The notes under the pieces: generated by a model
What the model was told of the DNA's origin: nothing
Database searches by the model: none
Seen by the model: the letters and a program-made list of their open reading frames with translations, nothing else
Origin: Rhodococcus erythropolis NBRC 15567
GTDB lineage: Bacteria > Actinomycetota > Actinomycetes > Mycobacteriales > Mycobacteriaceae
NCBI RefSeq assembly: GCF_001552595.1
Contig: NZ_BCRM01000022.1
Span: forward strand, 1-64,000
DNA length: 64,000 bases
Direction of reading: 5' to 3'
Shown: in pieces, positions 54,322 through 62,531 of the stretch
Layout: each line of letters opens with the position of its first letter
Position numbering within the stretch: the stretch's first letter is position 1
Made by a program: the position numbers and the translations under genes

Positions 54322-55310
54322 ACTGGCTCACCGTCAAGAACCCGGTCCGCAACGGAATGATCTGCATTCTCGTCGGAGTCTGTGTCGTTCTGGCCGCACT
54401 CGTTGTCCCTCAATTGATCTTGAAGGTCAAGACCAACGAGTACAACGCCGTGTTTGCCAACGCCACCGGATTGACGCAGGACGATCCGGTCAACGTCGCG
54501 GGAGTCCCGAGCGGGGTGGTCACCTCGTTGGCGGTCAGCGGCAACTCTGTTGAAGTCACCTTCCGACTCGACGACGGCGTCACTCTCGGCGAAAACTCGC
54601 GCGCGGACATCAAGATCTCGACTCTGCTCGGCCGACGCTCGCTCGACATCACTCCGAACGGATCGCGCTCGTTACCCGGAGGTTCGACCATTCCCATCGA
54701 GAACACGAGTGTTCCGTTCACCCTCGACGATCTCGGACGAGGAGCACAATCCACTTCGGAAAACCTTGATCTGCAACAACTGCGAAACATGCTGACCGTG
54801 GTGTCCGACAACTCACCTGACGATCCCGAGCTCGTTCGCCGCTCGCTCGAGGGAATCGACGCACTCTCCGGAGTAGTCAACGACAACGACGTTGCGCTCC
54901 GTTCCCTTCTCACCGGAGCGCAGCAGACGACCGCAACACTGATCGAGCAGAAGGACACTCTGGAAACCCTTCTGGGAAATGCGGACCTGGTGATGGCCAC
55001 GATCGCCGACCGGCGAGATGTGCTGAATGCGCTTGTACAAGACCTCAATCAGTTGAGCACCACACTTGCCCAGTTCCTGGGTGACAACCAGGCATTGGTC
55101 GACTCGGTCATGGGAGACATCCACGAGGTGACGGGAATTCTTTCCGAGAACGAACAATCACTGACCACGTTGCTCGACAACTTCGCCCCCAGCGTTCGGT
55201 ACGTCACCAATGCGACCGGTAACGGCAACTGGCTCGACCTCAACTCGCCCTCCACCCTCATCCCGGACAACTGGTTGTGCGTCGTCGGGCTCGTTCAGGG
55301 GTGTCGATGA
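54318..55310 (+). CDS. mceC: Mce family protein MceC
   Basis: The 330-residue protein has an anchor (about 15-37), an MCE domain with ATGLTQDDPVNVAGVPSGVV, and a helical region. The C-terminus carries a Cys pair (DNWLCVVGLVQGCR). The ATG at 54318 overlaps the mceB stop, so the slightly earlier in-frame start at 54312 is not needed. Confidence 0.92.
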   Translation: MNWLTVKNPVRNGMICILVGVCVVLAALVVPQLILKVKTNEYNAVFANATGLTQDDPVNVAGVPSGVVTSLAVSGNSVEVTFRLDDGVTLGENSRADIKISTLLGRRSLDITPNGSRSLPGGSTIPIENTSVPFTLDDLGRGAQSTSENLDLQQLRNMLTVVSDNSPDDPELVRRSLEGIDALSGVVNDNDVALRSLLTGAQQTTATLIEQKDTLETLLGNADLVMATIADRRDVLNALVQDLNQLSTTLAQFLGDNQALVDSVMGDIHEVTGILSENEQSLTTLLDNFAPSVRYVTNATGNGNWLDLNSPSTLIPDNWLCVVGLVQGCR

Positions 55311-56386
55311 CCACGACCGTCAAGAAGCTCGCCGTGCTGGCAGCGATAATGATCTGCGCGATCGGTGCGGTCCTGTTCGTCACGCGTGACGAACACCAAC
55401 TCACTCTCACTGCCGAATTCACCTCGACCGACGCCATCTTCACCGGCAACACGGTGACTATTCTGGGAGTTCCCAGCGGGAGGGTCGAGAGCGTCACGCC
55501 GGAAGGGTCCCGGGTACGAGTGGCGATGAGCCTGCCATCCGGAACACGCATACCGGCCGACGCGCAGGCCTGGGTCCTTTCTCCTTCGGTCATCAGTGAC
55601 CGCACGATCGAACTCGGCCCCGGCTACGAGGACGGTGAGTTCCTCGTGGACGGCGCAGTGATCCCTCTCGAACGAACTCACTCCCCTCTGACATGGGACC
55701 AGCTCACCGCATCGGTGAACGAACTGACGGTGGCGCTCGGCCCTGGCGCGGACGGCGGTGGGATCGGTGACCTCATCGGAGAAGGCGCCCACGCGTTGGA
55801 CGGCAACGGGCAAGCATTCAACGATGCCGTTCGGTCCATCTCACAGGCTAGTTCGGTACTGGCGGGTGCAAGTCCCGACATCTCCGAACTCGTGAAGAAC
55901 CTGAACACCCTCGTGCAGTTGATCGCGGACAACCAGACCAAGGTCGACTCGCTGTCGAATTCGGTGACAGTCACCGCCCGCGCGTTCAGTACCCAGCGAG
56001 AAGACATCAGCGGGGCGCTCGATTCCCTGACCACGTTGCTCGGACAGGTCTCAGCGCTACTCGCCGAACACGGCGAGGCGGTCACCGCCGATCTGGGTGC
56101 GCTCGCACAGTTGGCCGGTGCAGTCGCGACCAAACAGGACCAACTGCGCGAGATCATCGAAACGGCACCAACGGGATTCGAGAACGTCGCCAACCTCGTC
56201 ACCGAAGAAGGCCGAGCCAGAGCGCGATTGAACGTCGCCACCGATCTCTCACAGTTCGACACGACGCGAGAACTGTGCGAGAAGATGCCGATTCCGCTGT
56301 GCACCGGGCCTGGGATCGTCAATCCCATCGAATTTCCTTCGGCAGGCAGCTCCGACCTGGCACGCATCCTCGGTGGGGGCAACTGA
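55307..56386 (+). CDS. mceD: Mce family protein MceD
   Basis: The product has 359 residues: an anchor (about 5-24), an MCE domain with TDAIFTGNTVTILGVPSGRV, and a helical tail ending in LCEKMPIPLCTGPGI. An earlier in-frame start at 55277 lies within mceC; ATG at 55307 overlaps its stop and is chosen. The stop shares a base with the mceE start. Confidence 0.92.
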   Translation: MTTTVKKLAVLAAIMICAIGAVLFVTRDEHQLTLTAEFTSTDAIFTGNTVTILGVPSGRVESVTPEGSRVRVAMSLPSGTRIPADAQAWVLSPSVISDRTIELGPGYEDGEFLVDGAVIPLERTHSPLTWDQLTASVNELTVALGPGADGGGIGDLIGEGAHALDGNGQAFNDAVRSISQASSVLAGASPDISELVKNLNTLVQLIADNQTKVDSLSNSVTVTARAFSTQREDISGALDSLTTLLGQVSALLAEHGEAVTADLGALAQLAGAVATKQDQLREIIETAPTGFENVANLVTEEGRARARLNVATDLSQFDTTRELCEKMPIPLCTGPGIVNPIEFPSAGSSDLARILGGGN

Positions 56387-57459
56387 TGGCGTCGAACAAG
56401 TCCGTGGTGAGCGTTGTCGTGGCACTTGTCATCGCGGCGCCGTTGACCGGCTGCAGTCTCAACTTCCAGCACCTCCCCCTCGGGCGCGGTCTGCCAGGAG
56501 AGTCGTACCCGCTGAACATGGAATTCGTCGATGCGTCATTACTCCCCGTCGGCGGCGAGGTGCGGATCGGCCAGGCAGTGGTCGGCAGAGTCACGTCGAT
56601 GAGCGCGGAAACATTTGCAGCCGTGGTACATACCGAAATCGAATCGAACATCGAACTACCCGTCGGCACTCGCGCTCGGATCGAGCTGTCCACCCCGATC
56701 GGCGACGCATTTGTCAACCTCGAAGTTCCGGTCGATCCAACGGGCCCCAGGCTCGAACCAGGTTCCACCATCGCGCGAGCGGAGACCGTGCGCGGACCCG
56801 ATGTCGCACAACTGCTCGGCGCCGTCGGAACTCTGTTGAACGGCAGTGGGTTGGCGCAGGTCAAGAACATCGTCAGTGAGGCTGATCAGATTCTCGACGG
56901 CAGGGAGGAGACGATCCGCGATCTGCTTGCGCGCCTTGACACTTTTCTCGGAACACTTGACGACCGAAAGGAATCGATCAATTCGGCACTGAATTCCCTG
57001 AACCGGCTCAGCGCTCTGATCGGTGACGAGAGCGCCACCATCGACGAAGGCTTGCGAACACTCACACCCGCATTGGGCGTGATCGCCGACCAACGACAAC
57101 CGCTCCTCGATCTTCTCGACGAAACCGATCGGCTCAGTACCGCAACCAATTCCGTGCTCGACCAGTCGACCGACCAGATTTCCGAGATCACCGGACGACT
57201 GTCACCCATCCTCGACCAGTTCTCGGCAATGGGCCCGACACTGAGTGAGACCATGTCCAACCTGGACAACGCAAGAGCGCTCCTCGAGCGCGCCAGCCCA
57301 GGTGATTACGTGAACATCGACCTCGACGTCGATGTCGAGGGCACCGTGACCGGGGTGCTCAACGAGATAATTCCGGGCGCCGCACCGCCACTGCCACCTC
57401 TGCCCGCCTCCGATCGGGAACTGCCGATCACGACACCCCTGCAAGGAGGAACGCGATGA
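56386..57459 (+). CDS. mceE: Mce family lipoprotein MceE
   Basis: The 357-residue subunit carries a lipoprotein signal with lipobox LTGC (Cys about 23), as expected for the MceE position (LprK-like). The MCE domain follows with YPLNMEFVDASLLPVGGEVR and a helical tail. A Pro-rich end (PPLPPLPASD) precedes the stop. The start is ATG 56386; the longer reading from 56275 lies over mceD. Confidence 0.92.
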   Translation: MASNKSVVSVVVALVIAAPLTGCSLNFQHLPLGRGLPGESYPLNMEFVDASLLPVGGEVRIGQAVVGRVTSMSAETFAAVVHTEIESNIELPVGTRARIELSTPIGDAFVNLEVPVDPTGPRLEPGSTIARAETVRGPDVAQLLGAVGTLLNGSGLAQVKNIVSEADQILDGREETIRDLLARLDTFLGTLDDRKESINSALNSLNRLSALIGDESATIDEGLRTLTPALGVIADQRQPLLDLLDETDRLSTATNSVLDQSTDQISEITGRLSPILDQFSAMGPTLSETMSNLDNARALLERASPGDYVNIDLDVDVEGTVTGVLNEIIPGAAPPLPPLPASDRELPITTPLQGGTR

Positions 57460-58694
57460 AGAACCGAACCGTCTATTTCGAGATCGTCGCCTTTCTCCTC
57501 ATCGCGGTGGTAAGCACTACGTATGTGCTCCGACAAGTAGGTGCTGGAGATCCTTTCACCGGAACATTCTCGGTCACCGTCGAATTGGAGAACGCGGCCG
57601 GAATCGCTCCGGGTTCGGAAGTGGCCTATCGCGGAGTCACCGTCGGCGACGTCGAGTCGGTGGAGGTGGACTCTGCCCAGGACCTCGTCGTGATGACGTT
57701 GAGCATCGCCGCCGACCAACAGATCCCCAACGATTCGCATGTGGCCATCAGCCAGGACACCGCCGTTCCGGTATTGAAAGTTCAGTTGTCCTCGCAGACC
57801 GACGGCGGCCCGTATCTGGTTGAAGGTTCGGTTGTTCCGACTGAGCGCACTTCGATCCCGGTCGCGTTGGGAACCGTGATTGCGAATTTCAACGCTGCTG
57901 CCGACACCGTCGATCCGGCAGATCTGCGTACCCTCTCGCACGAACTCGGTGAGGGATTGAACGGATTGGGTCCGGATCTGCAGGCGCTCGTCGACAACTT
58001 CGACGTGCTCGCGCGCACTGTCCAAGCCGATCAACCGCGTGTCAACACACTCGTCGAGAACTCGCGCTCACTGTTCACTGCGAACGAGGAAAATGTTGGC
58101 GCTCTTCCCGAAGTTGCACTCACACTTCGCCAATTGACAGATCAGGTACGAAAATCCGATCCGCAACTGCGCACACTCCTCGATCGAAGCCCGAGTGTTC
58201 TCGACAATCAGATACTGCCTCTCATCGAACAGAGTCGTGAGCCGTTCAGTCTGCTGTTGGCCAATTCTCTCGTCTCCACTCAGATCGTCACTGCACGGAT
58301 GCCCGCCGTCGATGCCTTGTTGGTGGTGGTGCCCAAAGGATTCGAGAAGTTCGGAAGTATCGTCAAAGACGGACGGGCACAGCTTGATCTGATCACAGCA
58401 CTCGGCCCGGTCTGTATCTACGACACGCCCCGGCGATCGGTACAGGACACCTCACCGACCATGCTCGACAAGAACCAACACTGCGCGGACCAGTCGGGCC
58501 GGATCCAGAATCGCGGTTCGCAGAACGTCCCCACCGGAGCTGGAACGATCGACGGGGTTGCCGAATACGATCCTGCCCTCGGCACAGTTGCGGCCGGTGA
58601 CGGAACGTCGATTCGTCTGGGCTTCAACGGTGGTCAGAACACCGTTCTCGGTGACAACTCGTTTGCCGCACTACTAGTACAAGGAACGCAATGA
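57456..58694 (+). CDS. mceF: Mce family protein MceF
   Basis: The 412-residue last Mce subunit has an N-terminal anchor (about 8-26), an MCE domain (AAGIAPGSEVAYRGVTVGDV), a long helical region and a C-terminal domain with a Cys pair (GPVCIYDTPR and NQHCADQ). The stop overlaps the next gene by four bases. Confidence 0.92.
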   Translation: MKNRTVYFEIVAFLLIAVVSTTYVLRQVGAGDPFTGTFSVTVELENAAGIAPGSEVAYRGVTVGDVESVEVDSAQDLVVMTLSIAADQQIPNDSHVAISQDTAVPVLKVQLSSQTDGGPYLVEGSVVPTERTSIPVALGTVIANFNAAADTVDPADLRTLSHELGEGLNGLGPDLQALVDNFDVLARTVQADQPRVNTLVENSRSLFTANEENVGALPEVALTLRQLTDQVRKSDPQLRTLLDRSPSVLDNQILPLIEQSREPFSLLLANSLVSTQIVTARMPAVDALLVVVPKGFEKFGSIVKDGRAQLDLITALGPVCIYDTPRRSVQDTSPTMLDKNQHCADQSGRIQNRGSQNVPTGAGTIDGVAEYDPALGTVAAGDGTSIRLGFNGGQNTVLGDNSFAALLVQGTQ

Positions 58695-59245
58695 CCGAGA
58701 CACCCCAGTCCGAGACACCCCAACCCCAGACTCCCGAGAGTCCGACACCCACAATCGTCGAAAAGCCCAAGCGGCTTCGCAAGCAGACCTTGTTGATCGT
58801 TGCCGGCGTCCTGGTCGTGGTCGCGGCGCTCGGATGGGGCGCATTCGCGACCTGGCAGAAATCGGCCGACGAAGACGCGCGTACCAGCGCACTGGACAGC
58901 GGACGACAATTCGCCACTGATCTTGCGACGTACAACTTCCAGAACCTCGATCAGAATCTTTCCGTGGTGCGTGACAACTCTGTCGGAGAGTTCGCCGGTC
59001 AGTACGCCCAGGTGGCAGCCAACCTGCAGAACATGATCGTGCAGTATCAGGCGACCTCGTCCGCTCAGATCATTTCAGCCGGACTGGCGAGCAGTGATCG
59101 CGACAACGCCGAGGTGCTCGTGTTCCTCGATCAGACGATCACCAATACCAACTCCCCCGATCCGAGGATCGACCGTAACCGCATGCAACTTTCTCTGGTC
59201 CGCGAGGACGGCGATTGGAAACTGAGCAACGTGCAGTTGTTGTGA
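58691..59245 (+). CDS. Mce-associated membrane protein (Mas)
   Basis: A 184-residue protein with a cytoplasmic Pro/Thr-rich N-terminus containing short repeats (SETPQ units), one transmembrane helix (about 32-52), and an extracytoplasmic NTF2-like domain (QFATDLATYNFQNLDQNLSV to the C-terminal REDGDWKLSNVQLL). Mas proteins close mce operons and help assemble or stabilise the transporter. Only one is present here; many mce operons carry two. Confidence 0.85.
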   Translation: MTETPQSETPQPQTPESPTPTIVEKPKRLRKQTLLIVAGVLVVVAALGWGAFATWQKSADEDARTSALDSGRQFATDLATYNFQNLDQNLSVVRDNSVGEFAGQYAQVAANLQNMIVQYQATSSAQIISAGLASSDRDNAEVLVFLDQTITNTNSPDPRIDRNRMQLSLVREDGDWKLSNVQLL

Positions 59246-59349
59246 CTCAAAGGTCTGGCGTCACAGGCAGCCGTGTCGGTGACTGCCGATAAAGTGGCCT
59301 CCAGAAGTCGACGTGTCCTTCGTCGACCAGGAGCACAGGTTCGAGGAGT

Positions 59350-60243
59350 GTGTCGGTAGCAGTGGCAGTGGAATCTTCGGTGCTACTGAAGTGGTACTCC
59401 GAGACGGCTCGTGACCTGCCGTGGCGACGCGAGGGCGTCAGTGCCTGGCAGATCCTGATGAGCGAGATCATGCTCCAGCAGACGCCGGTGGTGCGCGTTG
59501 CGCCCATCTGGGAAGAGTGGGTGGAGCGCTGGCCGGTACCGTCGGCGATGGCAGCGTCGAGTCAGGCAGAAGTGCTTCGCGCGTGGGGCAAACTCGGTTA
59601 CCCGCGACGCGCGCTGCGGTTACACGAATGCGCGGGCGTCCTGGCCGCCGAGCACGGTGACGTGGTGCCGGAAGACGTCGACACCCTGCTCTCCCTACCG
59701 GGAATCGGTTCGTACACCGCCCGCGCCGTGGCGTGCTTCGCCTACGGACAGCGAGTGCCGGTGGTGGACACCAACGTACGACGCGTGGTTGCGCGAGCCG
59801 TCCACGGCAATGCGGAACCCGGCAATCCGTCCAACACGCGAGACCTCGCCGACGTCGCGGCGCTGCTGCCACGGACACGAGCGCGCGCCGCCACCTACAG
59901 CGCCGCTCTCATGGAACTCGGTGCACTGATCTGCACTGCGCGGACGCCGAACTGCGAGAACTGCCCTTTGCCGAACTGCGCGTGGGTCGCTTCGGGCAAA
60001 CCTGCACACACCGGACCGCCCAAGAAGGTGCAGAAGTTCGCGGGCACCGATCGCCAAGTTCGCGGAAAATTGATGGCCGTTCTGCGCGAGAGCCACCGTC
60101 CGGTCGAACGCGCGCAACTCGACATCGTCTGGCCGACCGATCCTGGTCAGCGTGACCGCGCACTACATTCCCTGCTGGTCGACGGACTGGTCGAGCAGAC
60201 CGATGACGGCCTGTTTGCACTGGCTGGAGAAGGTACGCCCTAG
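59350..60243 (+). CDS. mutY: Adenine DNA glycosylase MutY
   Basis: The 297-residue protein has the MutY core: catalytic Glu in EIMLQQTPV, HhH LPGIGSYTARAV, catalytic Asp in VVDTNVRRVV, and the [4Fe-4S] cysteines in CTARTPNCENCPLPNC. It removes adenine mispaired with 8-oxoguanine. The C-terminal NUDIX-like recognition domain looks short. The start is uncertain: GTG at 59350, 59362 or 59368 are all in frame after AGGAG at 59344-59348. It ends with a CTAG overlap on the convergent gene. Confidence 0.9.
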   Translation: MSVAVAVESSVLLKWYSETARDLPWRREGVSAWQILMSEIMLQQTPVVRVAPIWEEWVERWPVPSAMAASSQAEVLRAWGKLGYPRRALRLHECAGVLAAEHGDVVPEDVDTLLSLPGIGSYTARAVACFAYGQRVPVVDTNVRRVVARAVHGNAEPGNPSNTRDLADVAALLPRTRARAATYSAALMELGALICTARTPNCENCPLPNCAWVASGKPAHTGPPKKVQKFAGTDRQVRGKLMAVLRESHRPVERAQLDIVWPTDPGQRDRALHSLLVDGLVEQTDDGLFALAGEGTP

Positions 60244-61274
60244 CCCACTCGCATCGGGTCGCATGCTTCTGCTGGTTCGACGGTCTGGGGTGGTGTGACA
60301 TCAGGATCCGAACGCCGAAACGCAGCGGGAACGACGGGTACCACCGGGTCGCAAGGCGGGAGCGTCAGGATCGGTAGGGCCGCTCCGGACGGTGGCCCGC
60401 TCGTCGGGTTCGCCGGCTCGGCGCCGACGTTCGGGCGATCAGTGGACACCGCTCGCGACCCGTCCGGCGACAGAGCGATCAGCAATCCCGTCAGCATGAG
60501 CAGGAGCGGCAGCACTATTGCCGCCGCCCACCGGATTCTGTTGACGGGCTGAACAGCCGCGCCGCCAGCGGACCTGACCTCACTCCCCCGACCGGCCGCT
60601 ACCAGCGCAGCGCCTATCGCCAGTTGGGCGCGCTCGCCGAGATACAGGAAGCCGAGCCCTACCGATTCGGCGGCTTCGGCGGACAGCTGCCGAGACTCTT
60701 CCTTCACCAGCATCGCGACGAGCATCTTGGGCACGGGGTCTCGTTCAGCGACGAGCAGGTCCAATGTCGCAGCAAATGTCGAGCTGTCTGTAAGCAACTC
60801 GGCGGTTGCGTAACGGTGCGCCGAGTCCACGACGCCGGCGCTCGGATCGATGGCAGCGATCACAGTCTCACCGCCGTCCGGCCAGAATGCGAGAATCGGC
60901 GAAATACCATTCAGGGCGTCGACCGTCCGCAAGTAGGCAAGGCGAGCGTCCAGACCGTTGACCAACTCGATGTTCTCGAAAGTGCTGGAGGACAATGAAC
61001 CCGGGACAAATTCGCGCACGTCCGCGCGCTCGCACATCACTCCGACGACGGTGGGGCACAGGTTCGAGCGCAGGGCCCGACCGGTGGCGACCTCGGCAGC
61101 GGAGGCGAGCGCGCGTGCCGACGCTTGCGCAGAGGGAACAGTCCCGTTCGCGCCCCACGGATGACGGAACTCGTCGATCGAGCCCAGAAGGGGCGTGTCC
61201 GCATCTACGAGAGCTGTTGAAATGGAATTGTTTTCGAATACCACGCCCAGGCTTTCACGCACTGGATCCTCCAT
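60240..61274 (-). CDS. Single-pass membrane protein of unknown function
   Basis: The 344-residue protein has a cytoplasmic N-terminal domain (1-250), one transmembrane helix (about 250-270, VLPLLLMLTGLLIAL), and a Pro-rich extracytoplasmic tail with two Cys (LPPCDP and PAEACDP). The N-terminus (ESLGVVFENNSISTALVDAD) recalls the phosphate loop of actin/Hsp70-like ASKHA folds and of mycobacterial DUF7159 proteins, but no complete nucleotide site is evident. Its stop overlaps that of mutY. No function can be assigned. Confidence 0.65.
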   Translation of the reverse strand: MEDPVRESLGVVFENNSISTALVDADTPLLGSIDEFRHPWGANGTVPSAQASARALASAAEVATGRALRSNLCPTVVGVMCERADVREFVPGSLSSSTFENIELVNGLDARLAYLRTVDALNGISPILAFWPDGGETVIAAIDPSAGVVDSAHRYATAELLTDSSTFAATLDLLVAERDPVPKMLVAMLVKEESRQLSAEAAESVGLGFLYLGERAQLAIGAALVAAGRGSEVRSAGGAAVQPVNRIRWAAAIVLPLLLMLTGLLIALSPDGSRAVSTDRPNVGAEPANPTSGPPSGAALPILTLPPCDPVVPVVPAAFRRSDPDVTPPQTVEPAEACDPMRVG

Positions 61275-61332
61275 TGACTGTTTCCAACTGGTTCTGAACT
61301 GTTTCAGGTGTTGCTATCACTGTGGAGCTGTA

Positions 61333-62238
61333 TCAGAACGTCAGGCCACCGACCGCCATTGCGCCTGGTTCCAACACCACGTCCACCGGCGCTCGGCCGT
61401 CGACCGTGACGCGATACGTCCCCGGCAGGAGTCCGACAAACGAGAAGCGACCCTCGAACGGTTTCACCGTCCGCGCTATCGCGTGCCCGCATTGATCGAC
61501 GCCGTTGATCACCACCGCCTCCGAGATGCCCGACGTCACCAGACCTGAGATCCGACCATCTGCCGAGACAGCTGTCCCCTGGTCTCTCCGACCACCAACA
61601 GAATTCCCTTGTGGATCACACACTCCCGGGGTGGTCGCCACCCGCACGGTGACATCGTCCGACCGCACGCGAGCCGCCCCTCGATCTGCGGTGACCAGTG
61701 CAGCAATCGATAGACCGTCGGCGTCTTCCCGCTTTCCCGCAGTCATCGTCGCTGTCCGGGTGAAGTACCGGTCCGCTTCCAGATTGCCTATCAGGCAATG
61801 TAACCCGAACTCGTCGACACCCGAGCCGTCTCCGCAGTAGTCAGGCACGGAGGGTAGAACGAAACCTCGAGGCACCGGAAGCTGCACGACCACGTCCGAG
61901 AGCGGGTTGCCCCGGACGCCGATGTCTACGACATACGTCACCGGATCACCTTCTCGGACAATGCCGTTGGACGGTCCGGAATCGAGCCCTGGACCGTCAC
62001 CGGGATCGAACGGCGGCGCACCGTCAATCGCCGTCAACTCGACTGTGAAGGGAGAAGCGGACTCTCCCTCGGCTGCCAATCGAACATCCGACTGCATCGG
62101 TAGCGCACCGAGCGCAGCTGCGCCGACAAGTAACACTCCTGTCACCACGACTACGCCTCGCACTCTTCGGGCGCACGCTCTCGGTCGGAGTCGGACCGTA
62201 ACCGCCTTCGACCACACCACTGACAGACGAGTTCTCAC
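61333..62238 (-). CDS. Secreted protein with DUF11-like and CnaB-like beta domains
   Basis: A protein of 301 residues. An arginine-rich signal sequence (hydrophobic core about 29-47) leads to a DUF11/Ig-like region (VREGDPVTYVVDIGVRGNPL onward). A Cys-containing segment and a C-terminal CnaB/prealbumin-like fold (GRFSFVGLLPGTYRVTVDGR) follow. No sorting signal is present. The frame is open to 62280 but the GTG at 62238, four bases after AGGAG, is the better start. It is divergent from the MalT-like gene, and a repeat cluster lies between them. The function is unknown; a surface-structure protein is likely. Confidence 0.7.
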   Translation of the reverse strand: MRTRLSVVWSKAVTVRLRPRACARRVRGVVVVTGVLLVGAAALGALPMQSDVRLAAEGESASPFTVELTAIDGAPPFDPGDGPGLDSGPSNGIVREGDPVTYVVDIGVRGNPLSDVVVQLPVPRGFVLPSVPDYCGDGSGVDEFGLHCLIGNLEADRYFTRTATMTAGKREDADGLSIAALVTADRGAARVRSDDVTVRVATTPGVCDPQGNSVGGRRDQGTAVSADGRISGLVTSGISEAVVINGVDQCGHAIARTVKPFEGRFSFVGLLPGTYRVTVDGRAPVDVVLEPGAMAVGGLTF

Positions 62239-62367
62239 GACACTCCTTCGATGGCCGACCCTCGGGGCCCGGTCGGGCACTCTCGACCAGATTTGGCGAA
62301 TCCCGAGCTACGTTCAATAGAAGTCGCTCGAGGGACTCGAAAGCCAATGGTGACGGCATGATTATGT

Positions 62368-62406
62368 GGGTGAACTTCTCTCACCCGGGGTGAAGTCGCG
62401 GGTGAA
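62368..62406. repeat. Cluster of GGGTGAA repeats between the secreted-protein and MalT-like genes
   Basis: GGGTGAA occurs at 62368-62374, 62388-62394 and 62400-62406, with an inverted TCACCC at 62381-62386. The first direct copy and the inverted copy form a 19-base dyad. Such spaced half-sites in a divergent promoter region suggest an operator, perhaps for the MalT-like regulator. The rest of the 62239-62531 gap shows no gene. Confidence 0.5.
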
Positions 62407-62531
62407 TTGCCCGGGATGACACGCTCTGGATTCGCACCAGCTACGCTCCTCCCTGTAGATAGATGGATCGAGACAATCCGCCCAAATCCGCCAATTAGCG
62501 TGGGGCGTGAAAGCAGAAAGGGTCCGCGTTG

